Below, piece by piece: positions 13,926 to 25,453 of a stretch of DNA of 64,000 bases (position 1 is its first letter; the number at the start of each line of letters is the position of its first letter). The stretch comes from Phorcus lineatus (taxonomy: Eukaryota > Mollusca > Gastropoda > Trochida > Trochidae). The DNA lies in NCBI GenBank assembly GCA_921293015.1, contig OV121081.1:6386001-6450000 (forward strand). The letters are read 5' to 3'. Under the pieces are notes generated by a model, which was not told where the DNA came from, ran no database searches, and saw only the letters and a list, made by a program, of their open reading frames with translations. The translations under genes and the position numbers were made by a program.

Positions 13926-16821
13926 GTTCAAAAGATTTACTGCAATGTCTCATCTCTCAGCACTGCACCTGCTACGCAATGTACTGCTGCAATAGCCAAT
14001 GCAAGAGGCACAGAAATGATAACCAAAATATTTGTCAGACGTGAGGTATCTACTCTGCCAATTCAATATGGCTAGTACGCATCTGGTCTGTCGCCATAGG
14101 TGTTGTTCAAGTGGGTTCGCTTTGTTCATATTTCACTCATGCGTTATGAAATTGAATACGTTGAAAGGAAATTAATTTCTCTGAGATTCAAGTCAAAGAA
14201 TTAATCATTATATGGATGTACAAGGTATTGAGGATCATTTGATGGTTTCTACATGAGGTATTTGTCATATGTAAATTTGTATTGGATTGTAATGACCACT
14301 TGAAATCAATAGAGATGATATCAGAGTCAGATATATTATACGGATAGCTACACTACGACGAACTACTATTTTACGACAGTGTCTTTACGACCTGAGGTTA
14401 TTTTACGTGATTTATTCCCACCGCGTATCACCAGTGGAAGGCACCCGACAAAAGGGTATTATTTATTCTGTGAGATTTATATTGTTGTTTATGGGGAAAT
14501 ATAATTTCATTACATACCATGTGATAATAATATTCATTTAACCCCAGGAAATAAAGGTTTAATATATGACTCATACTCATTTTGTCATACGATCTTTTAA
14601 TATGGTTTAGATTTCAATGAAGAGGCATGTTTATTGTTCACGGTTTGTCTACATTTGTTCAGCATGAGCAATCGCTGTATATCTCGCATGGTCATCAATA
14701 GCGTTCACAAACTTATGTTACAAGTTTACTTTTCAGTGCAGACTTTTCATACGATATAGGCAACGAGCGCGTTTCATAACTGATCTTAGAATAAGAAAAA
14801 AGCGATTGTTTGGTTGATTACCTTTACAAGCGATAAGATATTCGAAATCTAGAGTAACTGATAACGACTGTGTTGGATCTGTAAGTGCATCAGCTGTGAC
14901 GCACAGTCATATTATATAAACTTTAAGGATCTAAGAATGTTTATATGTTTATACAGACATGTTGTCAATGTGGGGTTCCATGTTAACATTACATACAGTT
15001 GGGTCACCGAATTTGCCGTTTCCTATCCCTAAGTATATATTTGCATATAATCGATTACCACTGTTGTCCACAAATATAAATGATAATGTATAAACCAAAG
15101 GGAATGTTAAGTTTGGTCACAACAATAAACTTGACACTACATTTACCGCCATGGACAGTACAGGACATTAAACGTAAGGTTTCGAAACGAAACTATCAGT
15201 AAAGATCGTGTTGACATCTACTTCTATGACCATGTCTGGCAATCTAATGAGCACTCAACATGGTATGTAGTCCAGCTATGTACGATTACCATTAGGTTAT
15301 GATATGAACTGGTAGAGGTAACGGCTAGACGAAGAAACGAGCAGTTCATATAAATGTAATTGAGTCACCTGAACCTGCTTTCATCTAGTGTGACGTTTTC
15401 ATCCTTCTATCACATGCTTTTCTGTAAATGCATAACATTAATCTGCTTTGAAGATTTAGGATTGAGTCGACTATTTAAGATATCCCTTCATATGCGAGTA
15501 AAATCAAGCTAGTAAAAGTCCACTTACGGTATCATATACGAGTACACACTTGAGGATAGCCGTTATGGCTTTCTATGTTTAAATTAGAGAATATCAATTT
15601 TTTTGGGATTATTTCATACTGCTTTCAGTGAAGTCATGATTTGTAAATAGGTCCACCGTACAGTGATATAATGTCAATATCATGAGAAATATTTTATTTT
15701 ACTTTTTTGTCCTAAATGTCTTCTAATGAACAATTGAAAAAAAACCCACCTAGAACCTATATGAAAACTATATATAGTGCGCTATTATTAGTATTCAATG
15801 ATTCATGTTGGCCAGAACGTAACATACCTCTCTGTTGAGGATTAAAAGGCTAATTCTTTTGGTCAACAATCGGTTTAAATTGGGATCTGTTTAACAATCC
15901 CAAAAGTAAAAACATTGGCAGAAATGATTAAGCTTGCTTCACAGAGAGGTCAACAGTTTTAAAGGTTTGTTTAAAACGACTTTAACCGAATAGCGTCCTT
16001 TTCAATGATGTTGTCATTTCTCGTCGGATCTTTTCTGATCAATTTTCAATTCAACGTTATGATAATGATTCAATTCACAAATCTATTTTTTTCACTTGGC
16101 ATTTTCATACTTTATATGTCTTTGGCGCAAATTGTAGCATAGGAAATGAAAATGAATTTTTAAAATTACATTTTTATACAGTGTTCATTCCATCACCTTT
16201 ATCAATAGGCTCCAGGAATAGCAATAGAAATATAATAACACTAAAATTCTAAAAAAAATCGACTCCGCCCCATCAATGGCGTATATCTAAAATTCTACGA
16301 AATAACATATTCCGCAACTCACCGCCAATATTCTCTTCCTGGTATCACACTGCTCGTATTTTGGCAATGGTTGTCATAATGTACATCATTTATACACAAA
16401 CCTCCATTGATTTGACCTCAAAATACCACTGCAATTTGAAAGCAATGACGATACATTATTGAAAATTGCATTTGTGTCAATGACACTGTTTGGATAAATT
16501 TGCAAAGAATCAATTATAACGATTTATGAAGTACTCTTTTCTACTGCGTTGATTGATGAAATAAAGATGTTTTTCTGTTCACTTATGATTTAACATTTCT
16601 GCTCCTATTTAAAGTTATGTCAGTTGTTGAAGATTTTATGTGGCAATGTTTTAGAGAATAATGAATTCATAGGCCGTTATAGAATAGTTTCGTGTGGCCT
16701 TGCATGTATATTTATTTTTCACAAAATCATATTCAATCAATCACAAAGTATTTCAATAGATTCCAAGGTTGTGTTATTATCATGGAATAAAACTACCATA
16801 GCCAAACTGAAACACTTTTGA

Positions 16822-16925
16822 TGGTACAAATGCACTTTCGCAGGGGGACATCATAATTCTCCCGAAAAGTGTCTCACTATGGGACAGAGAATCATTCCTA
16901 CCATCTCTCAGATTACTTTATCCAT
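16822..16925 (+). repeat. Module M, copy in unit 1
   Basis: It shares AAATGCACTTT-C-CAGGGGG, then GGGACA-AGAATCATTCCTAC and ATCTCTCAGATTA, with 24303-24408. Similarity continues downstream into TATGTCCTA-ACAT. It lies just before module C in both units. No coding frame is shared. Confidence 0.75.
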
Positions 16926-16974
16926 TGGTCCAGGTCACCCTGTGACCAAATGTCCTATACATTTATATGTTGTA

Positions 16975-16996
16975 TGTATATATATATATATATATC
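16975..16996. repeat. TA microsatellite
   Basis: Short alternating TA run right of module M in unit 1. Confidence 0.8.
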
Positions 16997-18125
16997 AACG
17001 TAATATTTGTCTCAGCCAACCATAGTAAGTATTTGTTAAAATGAAATAGCGCAACACTCTTCACTTCAGGCAAAATTGTCAACTCTCAACTGTGTGGTCT
17101 TTGCAAATAATTGAATTGTGTCACGCTAATAAAACCGAGTGCGTTTAAATCGCTTGGACATAAGCTCTCTTATTCCTTCAGGACAAAATGTGAAAAGCAA
17201 TGTATTGAGGATAGTCCTATAACTATCTCCTTAGCTCATGGATAATGGGATGACTAATATCCTATGGCTTCTATAAGCACCTGGAGTATACTAAGATTAG
17301 CGACATTAGTTAAGATGAAACGCACAGCCTCTGTCTTTGATGATGTGCAATCAGCTGAATAATGAGACAATCTGGTGGACTGGGCAGCTATACACAAACG
17401 TATAATATATAATATAATAGAACGAAAATGCCATGTTGGTCTTCTATGGACACTGAATAATTGTATATGGCATTTGAAATTATTCCATAATCAATGTGTG
17501 AAATGGTTACATGTTAACCATCTGAGCTGTTGAAAGAGTATAACGCCCCTTATTGATCTGAGCGAACGATGCTCTTTGAAACCAGACAACACGACGAGAA
17601 GAATAAACATTGCTACCTTGTCTCTGAAATTCTTCGTATATCATTAATCTTCCTTTTACGTGTATGCTTTCGAATTCCGGTGTCAAAACATGTCAATCGT
17701 CAATTTGTAATGTTCTCCCAGTGATAGTATGGTGTTAAAATGACGTGCCTTTCTGAAATATAGGAATATGAAACTATAAGGACAAAAGTTCATTCCTTCA
17801 TCACTGACCATGCTGAAAGCCAGTATATAACAAAGAAACAATAGTCAGAAAAGTATTTCTGTTTTTGGTTTCATGGCATTGTTTTTCCAGACAAAATGAC
17901 AAATCATATATATTTAGTGATCAAGTATCTAATATATCATCCGAAACTTAGTTTTGATATTTGTAATTAATGAATAAACTGTGTGTTACAGTAGATAAGG
18001 AATAGTTTTGATTTCAATTCTTCAAAATGCCCGTTCTAACAAATGAATTTCCTAACTACATATTTGTAATCAAGGACCTGGCGTCTGCCTCTCCTTAACT
18101 CTCCCGAATGTATGACCATGTTTAA

Positions 18126-18213
18126 GGCACCTCGTACTGTTAATTGTTGTAAGGCTCTTCCGTGTCTGGCTTGTATATCTTTCAGACGTATTGCAGGGTT
18201 GGGTTGGTATTCG
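18126..18213 (+). repeat. Conserved island E, copy in unit 1
   Basis: These 88 bp match 26723-26810 at 85 positions, counted by eye, while the flanking sequence is much more diverged. More distant copies lie at about 32570, 38160 and 55510. The core reads GTGTCTGGCTTGTATATCTT then TCAGACGTATTGCAGGGTTG. It has no long open frame and no tRNA-like fold that I can see. It may be a regulatory element, an exon of a non-coding transcript, or a gene-conversion tract. Confidence 0.8.
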
Positions 18214-19104
18214 CTTGTTTTAGTTTCTAAATAGTCATTTGGTAAAAAGGCAAATGTTTACTTTCAGTCGTTGAAGGCGGTGAACGTATTCATTTACTTA
18301 GAGGGAGATGACCGAACTAGGCATGAAGAGTTATTTACCGCGTCTTTGGAAAGAAAATTGTAATTGCGGAACTGTTCAGATGACCAATATAGTCGTCCTA
18401 CTCGAGTCTTACGACTTCAAATCGTTCACTACATTATCGTACCTCTAAATATCGTAAAATAAGTTATCTTGTGATCTTTCAACATGAGAATGTGACCGTA
18501 ATCTTGCAGTGATTCTTCAAAGTCCTGCGTATTAAGGAGATTATGTCTTTTAATATGTTTTGTTCCATTATGAAATGGAATATCCATAATTAGCATACTA
18601 ATAGCTTTGGAATAATTGCTACAGAAAAATATCGCATGCTGCATGAAAATTAAGGACATATGCACTTGTTCCACAGCATGGTCAAATGTGTGATTTAAAA
18701 ATGAGTAAATATCATGAGATTTAGGCTCTCTGTAAATACCTCAGCAGATAATTAAATCTTTCAGATAATAACTTGTTTGCAAATAAGACATCACGTTCAT
18801 TGTTAGTACCGGAATATAAAGAGAATAAAGTGCTTGATTCTTTTGGCATTGCCTCTCCATTGATTTAGCCACACAAACAGCAATACAATCTTCACAACTG
18901 AATACAATACACTTAAACAGAACACAAATCGCCAAAATAAGAATTCCAACCTCTCAAATTTGAATTCTGAAAAGAAGTAAGATTTATGACGTGCATTTAA
19001 GTAGAATGAGCTCTTCCCCGACGATTTAAACGTCACTGGCTTAAACTGTGTGCACCATTGAGACGGTCGTAAGAGATTTTCGAAAGGAAGCCCCCTTAAG
19101 CAGA

Positions 19105-19270
19105 TCATTTTCATTGTGTCTTAAAGTAGAAAACCCACAAAGCTGTCGCTGTCTTGGACTTACAATGCAAGTGGGTTCACTTGTCACTATCGTAATAGAG
19201 GCATGACTATGGACAAGCTTGGTGAGTAACCACTTCAGTATGGCATGATCATGAGAGGAGGCATGTCTTT
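19105..19270 (-). repeat. Module A, copy in unit 2, with an open minus-strand frame
   Basis: It contains AAGTAGAAAACCCACAAAGC, TGTCGCTGTC and TTCACTTGTCACTATC, shared with the copy at 28655-28830. On the minus strand both copies keep the same frame open. The translated similarity includes IVTSE, PRQRQLCGFSTLR and a following N. The copies near 42400 and 48600 carry stops in that frame. This could be a decayed exon or a chance open frame in a conserved DNA segment. Confidence 0.6.
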
Positions 19271-19427
19271 TATGTTTAAAAAATAAATTCTTGATAAAAG
19301 ATGTCATCCTCCCTTTAGTCTTTAATTAAGGTTTCATGTTGCATACTGTTGCTAACACAGCTCGAATCTTGACCCTATATAAGTCATGGTAAAAAATGAC
19401 TGTCTCACTGTCCATTCAGTGCATTAA

Positions 19428-19889
19428 AGAGCCACTCCGTGAGGTGTTGGAGTCATATATGCCAAACCTCAATCAATGGTGTTATTTGATCGCGCAGTAT
19501 CGACTGTTACCAAAAAGACACATTTTAATGCTTGATGTTTTATTACAGTGACAATATGAAGGTAGAACGTCGCAATTATGATCGAAAACCGGACAGTGGC
19601 GCGCGTCAAATAGTCAAACGTAATTTTGGAGACTTATCTAAAACAGCCAGGAGGGCAGTTAGGAGTTGACAGTGTTTGTCAGGTTATATACCTAGTATCC
19701 AAGTATATTGGACGTGGTATCTACATCTCTGTGCATTTATAAGGCTGTTTTTAGAAAAAAAGAGTATTTGTCATATATTTGTCTTTTAGACATGAAAAGT
19801 TAAGATGTTTTGATTTCATATCACCACATATGAGATTTAGGTTCGTATCAAAGGTAAATAATATGTTATGAAAATCACGGAGTGGCTCT
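19428..19889. mobile_element. 462-bp TIR element nested in module D of unit 2
   Basis: It begins AGAGCCACTCCGTGA and ends with the exact reverse complement TCACGGAGTGGCTCT, a perfect 15-bp inverted repeat. The insertion splits module D. Left of it is TCCATTCAGTGCATTAA and right of it AAATGGAGAATGTTGAGATG; in unit 4 the corresponding sequence is continuous (about 30545-30590). No target-site duplication is obvious. The interior (CCGGAC-GTGGCGCGC region) has a diverged copy at 1071-1240. It has no coding capacity, so it is non-autonomous. Confidence 0.75.
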
Positions 19890-20757
19890 GAAAAATGGAG
19901 AATGTTGAGATGTCCGGTACTACAAGGAGTGTGTTGTATCGACACGCCCTTCATGATATTTCTAATATCTTGCAATGAGTCAATATTTGGACAGGTAGAT
20001 TAGTCTGTTCATACTTATTTATATTGACTGGTATAGTGGCTGAAAATACGGAGAACGTGACAGCCATGTTCAACAGATGTCAGACTATCAATTAATCAGT
20101 TTGTTTTAAAATATGCCACGCTCAACATGTGTGAAAGAAAATACGTAACACGACCCATAAGCAGCCAGTTGTAAGATGAACTAACGTTATTCTATGAAAG
20201 CAGATACAACCAAGGAACAGTGAACATAACAAATCAATAAGTCAAAATTTATTATCAACATCACATATGATAAATCTCCCATTGGCAAAGTATGAATTTC
20301 CCTGTCAAAACATGTCAATCGTTGACTGCTAATGTTCTGCAAGTACTATCATAGCGTTAGATTGATTTGCCATTCTCTTTTAAAGCATGACGAATGTGAA
20401 ACCAAACAAATTTTGTACATTCTTTCACAACTTACTTTTGAGAAAGCCAGGGTCTTCTATTTGTGGCATGTCTCAACAGATTTGCATACGAATGATATCG
20501 TTTATGCAAGTGTATTAGTTCTCTAAAACAATCTTTCATAATCTTGTATACTTTTGAATTAATACCCAGTTAAGAAACTAGTACTTGAACGTCATGTGAC
20601 CCTCTAACGCTATGAGAATTTCTTCATATTTCATCTCTTTACATGGTAATTATACCATTGATCTTAACTTGCCTTATTATAAACAGAATGTATGCATATT
20701 TTTTTACATACTCTTCTTATACCGCATTCATTCAGCTGTATTGATCATAACTACCAT

Positions 20758-20813
20758 AATGTAGAGTAGACCTAACTTTTGTTTAACTATAATGGTGGAG
20801 GTCTTCACATATT
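20758..20813 (+). repeat. Conserved island J, copy in unit 2
   Basis: 56 bp that match 31561-31616 at 55 positions. The segment includes GTAGAGTAGACCTAACTTTT and ends GGTGGAGGTCTTCACATATT. The outer AGACCT and AGGTCT form an inverted pair. Similarity continues less strongly upstream (TACCGCATTCATTCA). Function unknown. Confidence 0.8.
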
Positions 20814-21845
20814 AATTGTTAGTATCATCAGATCTAAAATATATGAATAAAAAACTATACTCACCATAAGATACTAATTTCGATGAAAATCAATGGTTTT
20901 ATGTTACTGTTATTCTCAACTCCTTTTCTACATTTTGAAGGTTTGAGTCAAAATACACACAAGTTTGTTTAATTCTAATATTGTATCTATCGTTGCAAGT
21001 GCTCATACCATGCAAGAAGTTGTAAAAAAGCCACAGTACAAGCTAGATGTGTAATATCTACGCTGCCTTTACGACCTTTATACTATATATTTGCTTTATC
21101 TGTCAATATGGTTGACTTCCTTCTCGCAACTGTTACTCAATTTCCTCTTTTTAGAGTTGGAAAGTTTAGTCTCTTATTTAACAAAGCTTTGAAATTGAGC
21201 AAACTGAAAAACAAATCCATATCAAGATGACGAATACAGGATCAGTTGGAGGTGTCTACGTGATGTACATGTCATATGTAAATTTGTATAAATTTATTGC
21301 AATGATCACTGCAGGCGATTTGAACTAAAGATGATATCAAAGTCAGATATGTGGTATGGATAATAATAATATGATGAATTACTACGTTACCATGACATAT
21401 TTTACAGTGATTTATTCTAACTGCGTATTAGCAGTGGAAACAGTCCTTCAGGAGGGAATCATTTATTTTTTGCGACTTCTATAGTTATTTATGGTGAAAA
21501 GAACAGTTCCACTACAAACCATTGACAGTTTGATATTGTTTATCTCCCTGAGAGAGGTATAATCTGTGATTCTTTGAGTTTAGGTTCATAATTATTGCGT
21601 GTTTTTATTCACTTTTAGTAAACAATAACTATATTGGTTCAGCATTTGCATTCACTGTATATGTTTCAGGGTCATCAAGAACGTAAACAAGGCAACTAAT
21701 TTTACATGTTTCTTTTGAAGTTCGGACTTTCGTTATGTGAGAGCCAACCAGCACGTTTAGATAATTGATTAGATTCGAAAAAAAATAATTGATAAACTTT
21801 ACAAATTTACATTATTATAATACATTATATATATATATTATCACA

Positions 21846-22000
<155 letters not shown>

Positions 22001-22495
22001 CAAAGTCGAATCCAGTATGCAGAGCTATCGGTTTGTTTACGTATTCGCGCTCGCGTGGTCGGGAGGTATGTTGTCTCAAAGCTTTGACGCATTTTTTTGT
22101 TTGAAAATCAATAAATAAACAGGTACGTTCCGATAATTGTTAGTTTGTCAAAGAATATCGGCTTCATATTAAAAGACTGTAGTGTACGTGGACCCACTGA
22201 CTTCATATGCATATCATTGTACTATAATGATGACAAGCCCCGGGGGCCTCATTTCAAGAAATCAAACAAATGTAATTTTAATATTAAACTGGAAGTCAAA
22301 ACGTGGTCAACACTAGTATAAGAAAAATACTAATGAACAGGTGCCCTTAAGTTTTATTTTTAAAAATTAATTTAAACATTTTCTTCCTGTCGTTATAAAT
22401 ATTTTCCCATCAACATTTAAGAAGGAAGATCTGCATCTTTTGGACTAGGCTTGTAAGAATTAGATTCTAATATTTATGTTTTAGTGTAATATTTC

Positions 22496-22554
22496 AAATG
22501 TGGGCCCTCTGTTGTCAATCTCCTATAAGCGACAAACTAAGAGGGCCCACATTT
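22496..22554. other. Hairpin 1 of the 2.28-kb element
   Basis: The 15-bp stem is AAATGTGGGCCCTCT paired with AGAGGGCCCACATTT. An inner TTGTC/GACAA pair flanks a loop containing TCCTATAAGC. The inner variable pair is U-A and the upper variable pair is G-C. The spacing to hairpin 2 is only 130 bp, so this first repeat unit is internally shortened. Confidence 0.85.
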
Positions 22555-22597
22555 TAAAAACCCATGAAATCATGTACTGATATTAATTAACAGATTT

Positions 22598-22937
22598 TAA
22601 TCATGATGTTTTTGTGTAATATTTCAAATGTGGTCCCTCTTGTCACTCTACTATAAAGAAAAAAAATAGGGGGACCACATTTTAAAAAGGCATCAAATCA
22701 TGATGTAAATAGAGAAAATATGAATTCTAAAATGTTGAGAATTTTAAATTTTTATTTTTGATTTTGAGGGGAACAAAACTGTTAAATTAATCGAATTTAA
22801 GAAAACAAGAAAGGTATTTGAGAACTTATATTAAATGATTAGTTCGATGAAATCTTACCTGCTTGATTTTATTGAGATATTTCCATCAACAATTAAAAAA
22901 TCCTTAACTGCATTTTCTTATATAATGGGGAACACTG
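22598..22937 (+). repeat. 340-bp internal direct repeat, copy 1
   Basis: It starts ATGATGTTTTTGTGTAATAT, includes hairpin 2, and runs to TATAATGGGGAACACTGTAA. Copy 2 (22938-23277) differs at about 8-10 positions by eye, roughly 97 percent identity. This is a recent tandem duplication inside the transposon. Confidence 0.9.
22626..22682. other. Hairpin 2 of the 2.28-kb element
   Basis: The stem is AAATGTGGTCCCTCT paired with AGGGGGACCACATTT. Relative to hairpin 1, the upper G-C pair is replaced by U-A on both arms, and the lower U-A pair is a U.G wobble. The loop is A-rich. Confidence 0.85.
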
Positions 22938-23277
22938 TAATCTTGATGTTTTTGTGTAATATTTCAAATGTGGTCCCTCTTGTCATTCTACTATAAAGAA
23001 AAAAAATAGGGGGACCACATTTTAAAAAAGCATCAAATCATGATGCCAATAGAGAAAATATGAATTCTAAAATGTTGAGAATTTTAAATTATTATTTTTG
23101 ATTTTGAGGGGAACAAAACTGTTAAATTAATTGAATTTAAGAAAACAAGAAAGGTATTTGAGAACTTATATTAAATGATTAGTTCGATGAAATCTTACCT
23201 GCTTGATTTTATTGAGATATTTCCATCAACAATTAAAAATCCTTCACTGCATTTTCTTATATAATGGGGAACACTGG
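22938..23277 (+). repeat. 340-bp internal direct repeat, copy 2
   Basis: Tandem copy of 22598-22937, including hairpin 3 and the GAGGGGAACAAAACTGTTAA block that also recurs near 23452. The next, more diverged unit begins near 23281. Confidence 0.9.
22966..23022. other. Hairpin 3 of the 2.28-kb element
   Basis: Same stem as hairpin 2, with one loop substitution, as expected from the recent 340-bp duplication. It is therefore not independent evidence of covariation. Confidence 0.85.
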
Positions 23278-23310
23278 TATTTATAAACAGCTAGTGCGTT
23301 TTAATATCTT

Positions 23311-23369
23311 AAATGTGGGCCCTCTTTTATCAGTCACCTACATGCCACAAAATTAGGGGGCCCACATTT
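23311..23369. other. Hairpin 4 of the 2.28-kb element
   Basis: The stem is AAATGTGGGCCCTCT paired with AGGGGGCCCACATTT. The upper pair is G-C as in hairpin 1, and the lower variable pair is U.G as in hairpins 2 and 3. The loop sequence is quite diverged (CACCTACATGCC), yet the stem is intact. Confidence 0.85.
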
Positions 23370-23608
23370 TTAAAGACTATAAAATCATGATTTTGATACA
23401 GAAAATGTGGATTCTAACATGTTAAGATATAAAAAAAATTATTTTCATATTGAGGGGAACAAAACAATTAAATCAATTGAATTTTAAGAAAACATGATAG
23501 CATGGTTTTGGATTTTATTGAGATGTTTCCATCAACACTTTAAAAAGTCAACTGCATTTTCTTTTACACTGGTAGAAACAGATTCTGATGGTTTTTGTTT
23601 CATATTTG

Positions 23609-23624
23609 AAATGTGGGCGAACTT
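23609..23624. other. Relict 5' arm of a further hairpin
   Basis: AAATGTGGGCGAACTT resembles the 5' arm of the other hairpins and sits at about the expected period (298 bp after hairpin 4). No matching 3' arm follows; unrelated GC-richer sequence starts here instead. This unit has lost its hairpin. Confidence 0.55.
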
Positions 23625-23693
23625 TTGTCTAGTCTCAATCGTAGATGGAAACCACGCTCCATCGCAACTTTGTCCTGACCTTGTATCAAATGC

Positions 23694-23790
23694 ATCAACC
23701 AATGAACGTACACGGATGATCCATGATCCCTGACCTGCCCTTCTTTTGACCAATGAGAAAGCCCTGCTCGTTGCTATGGCTGTGTACACG
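23694..23790. promoter_or_regulatory. Promoter-like module: two CCAAT boxes and an X-box-like site
   Basis: Two AACCAATGA/GACCAATGA sites (CCAAT at 23699-23703 and 23750-23754) both fit the NF-Y consensus. GTTGCTATGG at 23770-23779 resembles an RFX X-box half. The surrounding 250 bp is clearly more GC-rich than the rest of the element and is not part of its repeats. The site assignment is motif reading only. It could be captured host promoter sequence or an internal promoter of the transposon family. Confidence 0.4.
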
Positions 23791-23961
23791 ATCGTCCTTC
23801 TCTCAGTCGGCCAAAAATAACTTGGATCCACATTACTCCGTAGAATAGTTCCCATAGTGTACTTATTTATTTAAATAATGTCGTACTTGATCCTCAAATA
23901 CAATGTGGGGGCATTACATAATACGTTTAAAGTTATTAAGCTTCAAAAACTGTCTCGTAAG

Positions 23962-24019
23962 AAATGTGGTCCCCCTCGTTACGGCCTCTATAAGGAGCGA
24001 AAGAAGGGGGACCACATTT
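23962..24019. other. Hairpin 5 (last) of the 2.28-kb element
   Basis: The stem is AAATGTGGTCCCCCT paired with AGGGGGACCACATTT. The upper variable pair is U-A and the lower variable pair is C-G, so with hairpins 1, 2 and 4 this position shows U-A, U.G and C-G. The loop GGCCTCTATAAGGAGCG carries a second small inverted pair (CTC/GAG) around TATAAG. Confidence 0.85.
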
Positions 24020-24182
24020 GAGATAATCTTATCTTGATGGGAAATAATCATGAAAATTATTTACACCAAAAAGGAATTCCTTAGTAATATTTTATGAAAA
24101 GATCGGCAAATTAGAATCATAGACATCGGACTTTACAGCAGGGATTCGAAACCAAATTGGTTAGCTTCTAGATGAACCGCAC

Positions 24183-24231
24183 GAGTTATTTCCCTTGCAA
24201 AAGGGCCAACCACCACTAATGCGGTTTCGCC
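24183..24231 (-). repeat. Right terminal inverted repeat of the 2.28-kb element
   Basis: Reverse complement of the left terminal repeat, ending CACTAATGCGGTTTCGCC directly against TAG microsatellite. Confidence 0.9.

Positions 24232-24276
<45 letters not shown>
24232..24276. repeat. TAG microsatellite, right part
   Basis: Continuation of the AGT tract at 21901-21951, separated from it by the TIR element. Confidence 0.95.
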
Positions 24277-25128
24277 TTTTTTATAGGATAACCTGTCTTT
24301 ATTGCAACATCAAATGCACTTTCCCAGGGGGACATCACAATTCTTTCCAAAAATGTCTCAGTGTGGGGCAGATAATCATTCCTACAATCTCTCAGATTAG
24401 CAAGCAAAGGATTGGGGTCACCAATGCATCATGCGAACCTTACTCGATGTTTCTGAACTCAACGGAAGTTAACAGAGCAATGCACAGGACACCATGTGTC
24501 CATATGTCCTACACATGTTTAATGTTGTATGGGATGTATTGTATAAATCAATAAAAAATTGAAATGAGTGCTTCTAACATGAAATAACAATTAAAGTCAA
24601 GGCTAAAGTAAATTTCTGCAAAATGTGATTCCCTCTTTCGTTACTGCAATATTTATTTCAGTCAAAAATAGCTATTATTTGTGAAAATCAAATAGCGAAT
24701 CCCTCTTTGCTCCAGGCAGAATGATCCCCTCCATACTCTGTTGGTCCTTACAAATAACTAAGTTTTGTCACGCTAATAAAACCGAGTGCCTTTAAGTCGC
24801 TTGGACATCAGCTTTCACATGCCTTCGGGACAAAAAGTGAATAGAATTATTTTGGGGATAGTTCTATTACTATCGTATAAACCCATGGATAATGCAATAA
24901 ATAATATCCCATCGCTTCTATAATTAAGCACCTGGTGTATTTTAAGATTAGAAACATTAGTTAATATGAAGCGCATAGCCTCTGTCTTTGACGATGTGCA
25001 TTCAGCTAATTATACAAAGCATTGACCAAATTCCAGTGTGTATTCTGACTGCAAAAGGCCCCACAAGTAATACCAAATGTGTACACTGTATACTTATGAA
25101 CGATTGTATACTTGATTGTCCGTTCATT

Positions 25129-25142
25129 TCAATGATGTAGAG
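25129..25142. repeat. Left target-site duplication of the SINE
   Basis: TCAATGATGTAGAG immediately precedes the SINE head and is repeated exactly at 25454-25467 after its tail. A perfect 14-bp duplication shows that the insertion is recent compared with the array. Confidence 0.9.
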
Positions 25143-25215
25143 GGAGGCGGGATAGCGCAGTGGTTAGCGCGTTCGGCTTCGGATCAAGAGATCCGTGGTT
25201 CGAATCCCGCAAGGG
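25143..25215 (+). promoter_or_regulatory. Internal Pol III promoter (tRNA-like head) of the SINE
   Basis: A-box 25153-25163 and B-box 25197-25207. The region folds only partly like a tRNA and lacks a proper 3' acceptor strand, so it is a SINE head and not a tRNA gene. Confidence 0.8.
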
Positions 25216-25453
25216 GCTCGGCAACTTTGTCTGATATAGAGAACTGTTCTACACGCAGTCAGGTTTGGGTGCAATGCTACACTGAGTTTCAGTGCAGTAC
25301 CACCCATGGTTCGCTAGTTCCAGCCGATGCTCGCAGGTTTCACCGCAATACATAGCTACAATGGTGTTGCGGTCTTTCTCCCTGCAATAATACTAGCAGC
25401 CGCGATATAAGTGAAATAATCTTGAAAGCGGCGTTAAACCCCAACTCACTCAC
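25143..25453 (+). mobile_element. tRNA-derived SINE, apparently full length (311 bp)
   Basis: The head resembles a tRNA gene. An A-box-like TAGCGCAGTGG lies at 25153-25163 and a B-box GGTTCGAATCC at 25197-25207, with spacing suited to an internal RNA polymerase III promoter. The body is unrelated to tRNA. The 3' end is GGCGTTAAACCCCAACTCAC then TCACTCA, a short-repeat tail, and a truncated copy lies at 926-977. Exact 14-bp target duplications flank the element. It inserted into module D of unit 3. The parental tRNA is not assigned. The tail is reminiscent of gastropod (abalone-like) repeats, which is from memory. Confidence 0.9.

Larger units (their letters stand above)
13926..19100 (+). repeat. 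Array unit 1 (F-H-K-M-C-D-B-E-N)
   Basis: This leftmost unit begins inside module F (about 13926-14060: GATTTACTGC followed by CACCTG and TACTGCTGC), then H (about 14250-14340: TTGTCATATGTAAATTTGTA, later GATATCA-AGTCAGATAT) and K (about 15240-15300). M lies at about 16822-16925, C near 17140, D near 17370, B near 17690, E at 18126-18213 and N near 18770. No A copy was found between K and C, and I and F are missing before the next A, so it carries at least two deletions. No gene is recognised. Confidence 0.7.

Noticed and set aside
22598..24019. CRISPR-like array because of regularly spaced hairpin repeats
   Set aside because: Spacing is about 300-350 bp, the spacers are themselves repeats, and the context is eukaryotic.
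24195..24554. 119-codon frame with a serine run
   Set aside because: It crosses the transposon terminal repeat, the TAG microsatellite and module M. These are three unrelated pieces of DNA, so it cannot be one gene.
25143..25215. A tRNA gene at the SINE head
   Set aside because: Only the A and B boxes are preserved. The acceptor strands do not pair and the sequence continues into a SINE body with target duplications.
25116..25355. 79-codon frame over the SINE
   Set aside because: It lies almost entirely in the SINE head and body. The apparent peptide is a by-product of a Pol III-type repeat.
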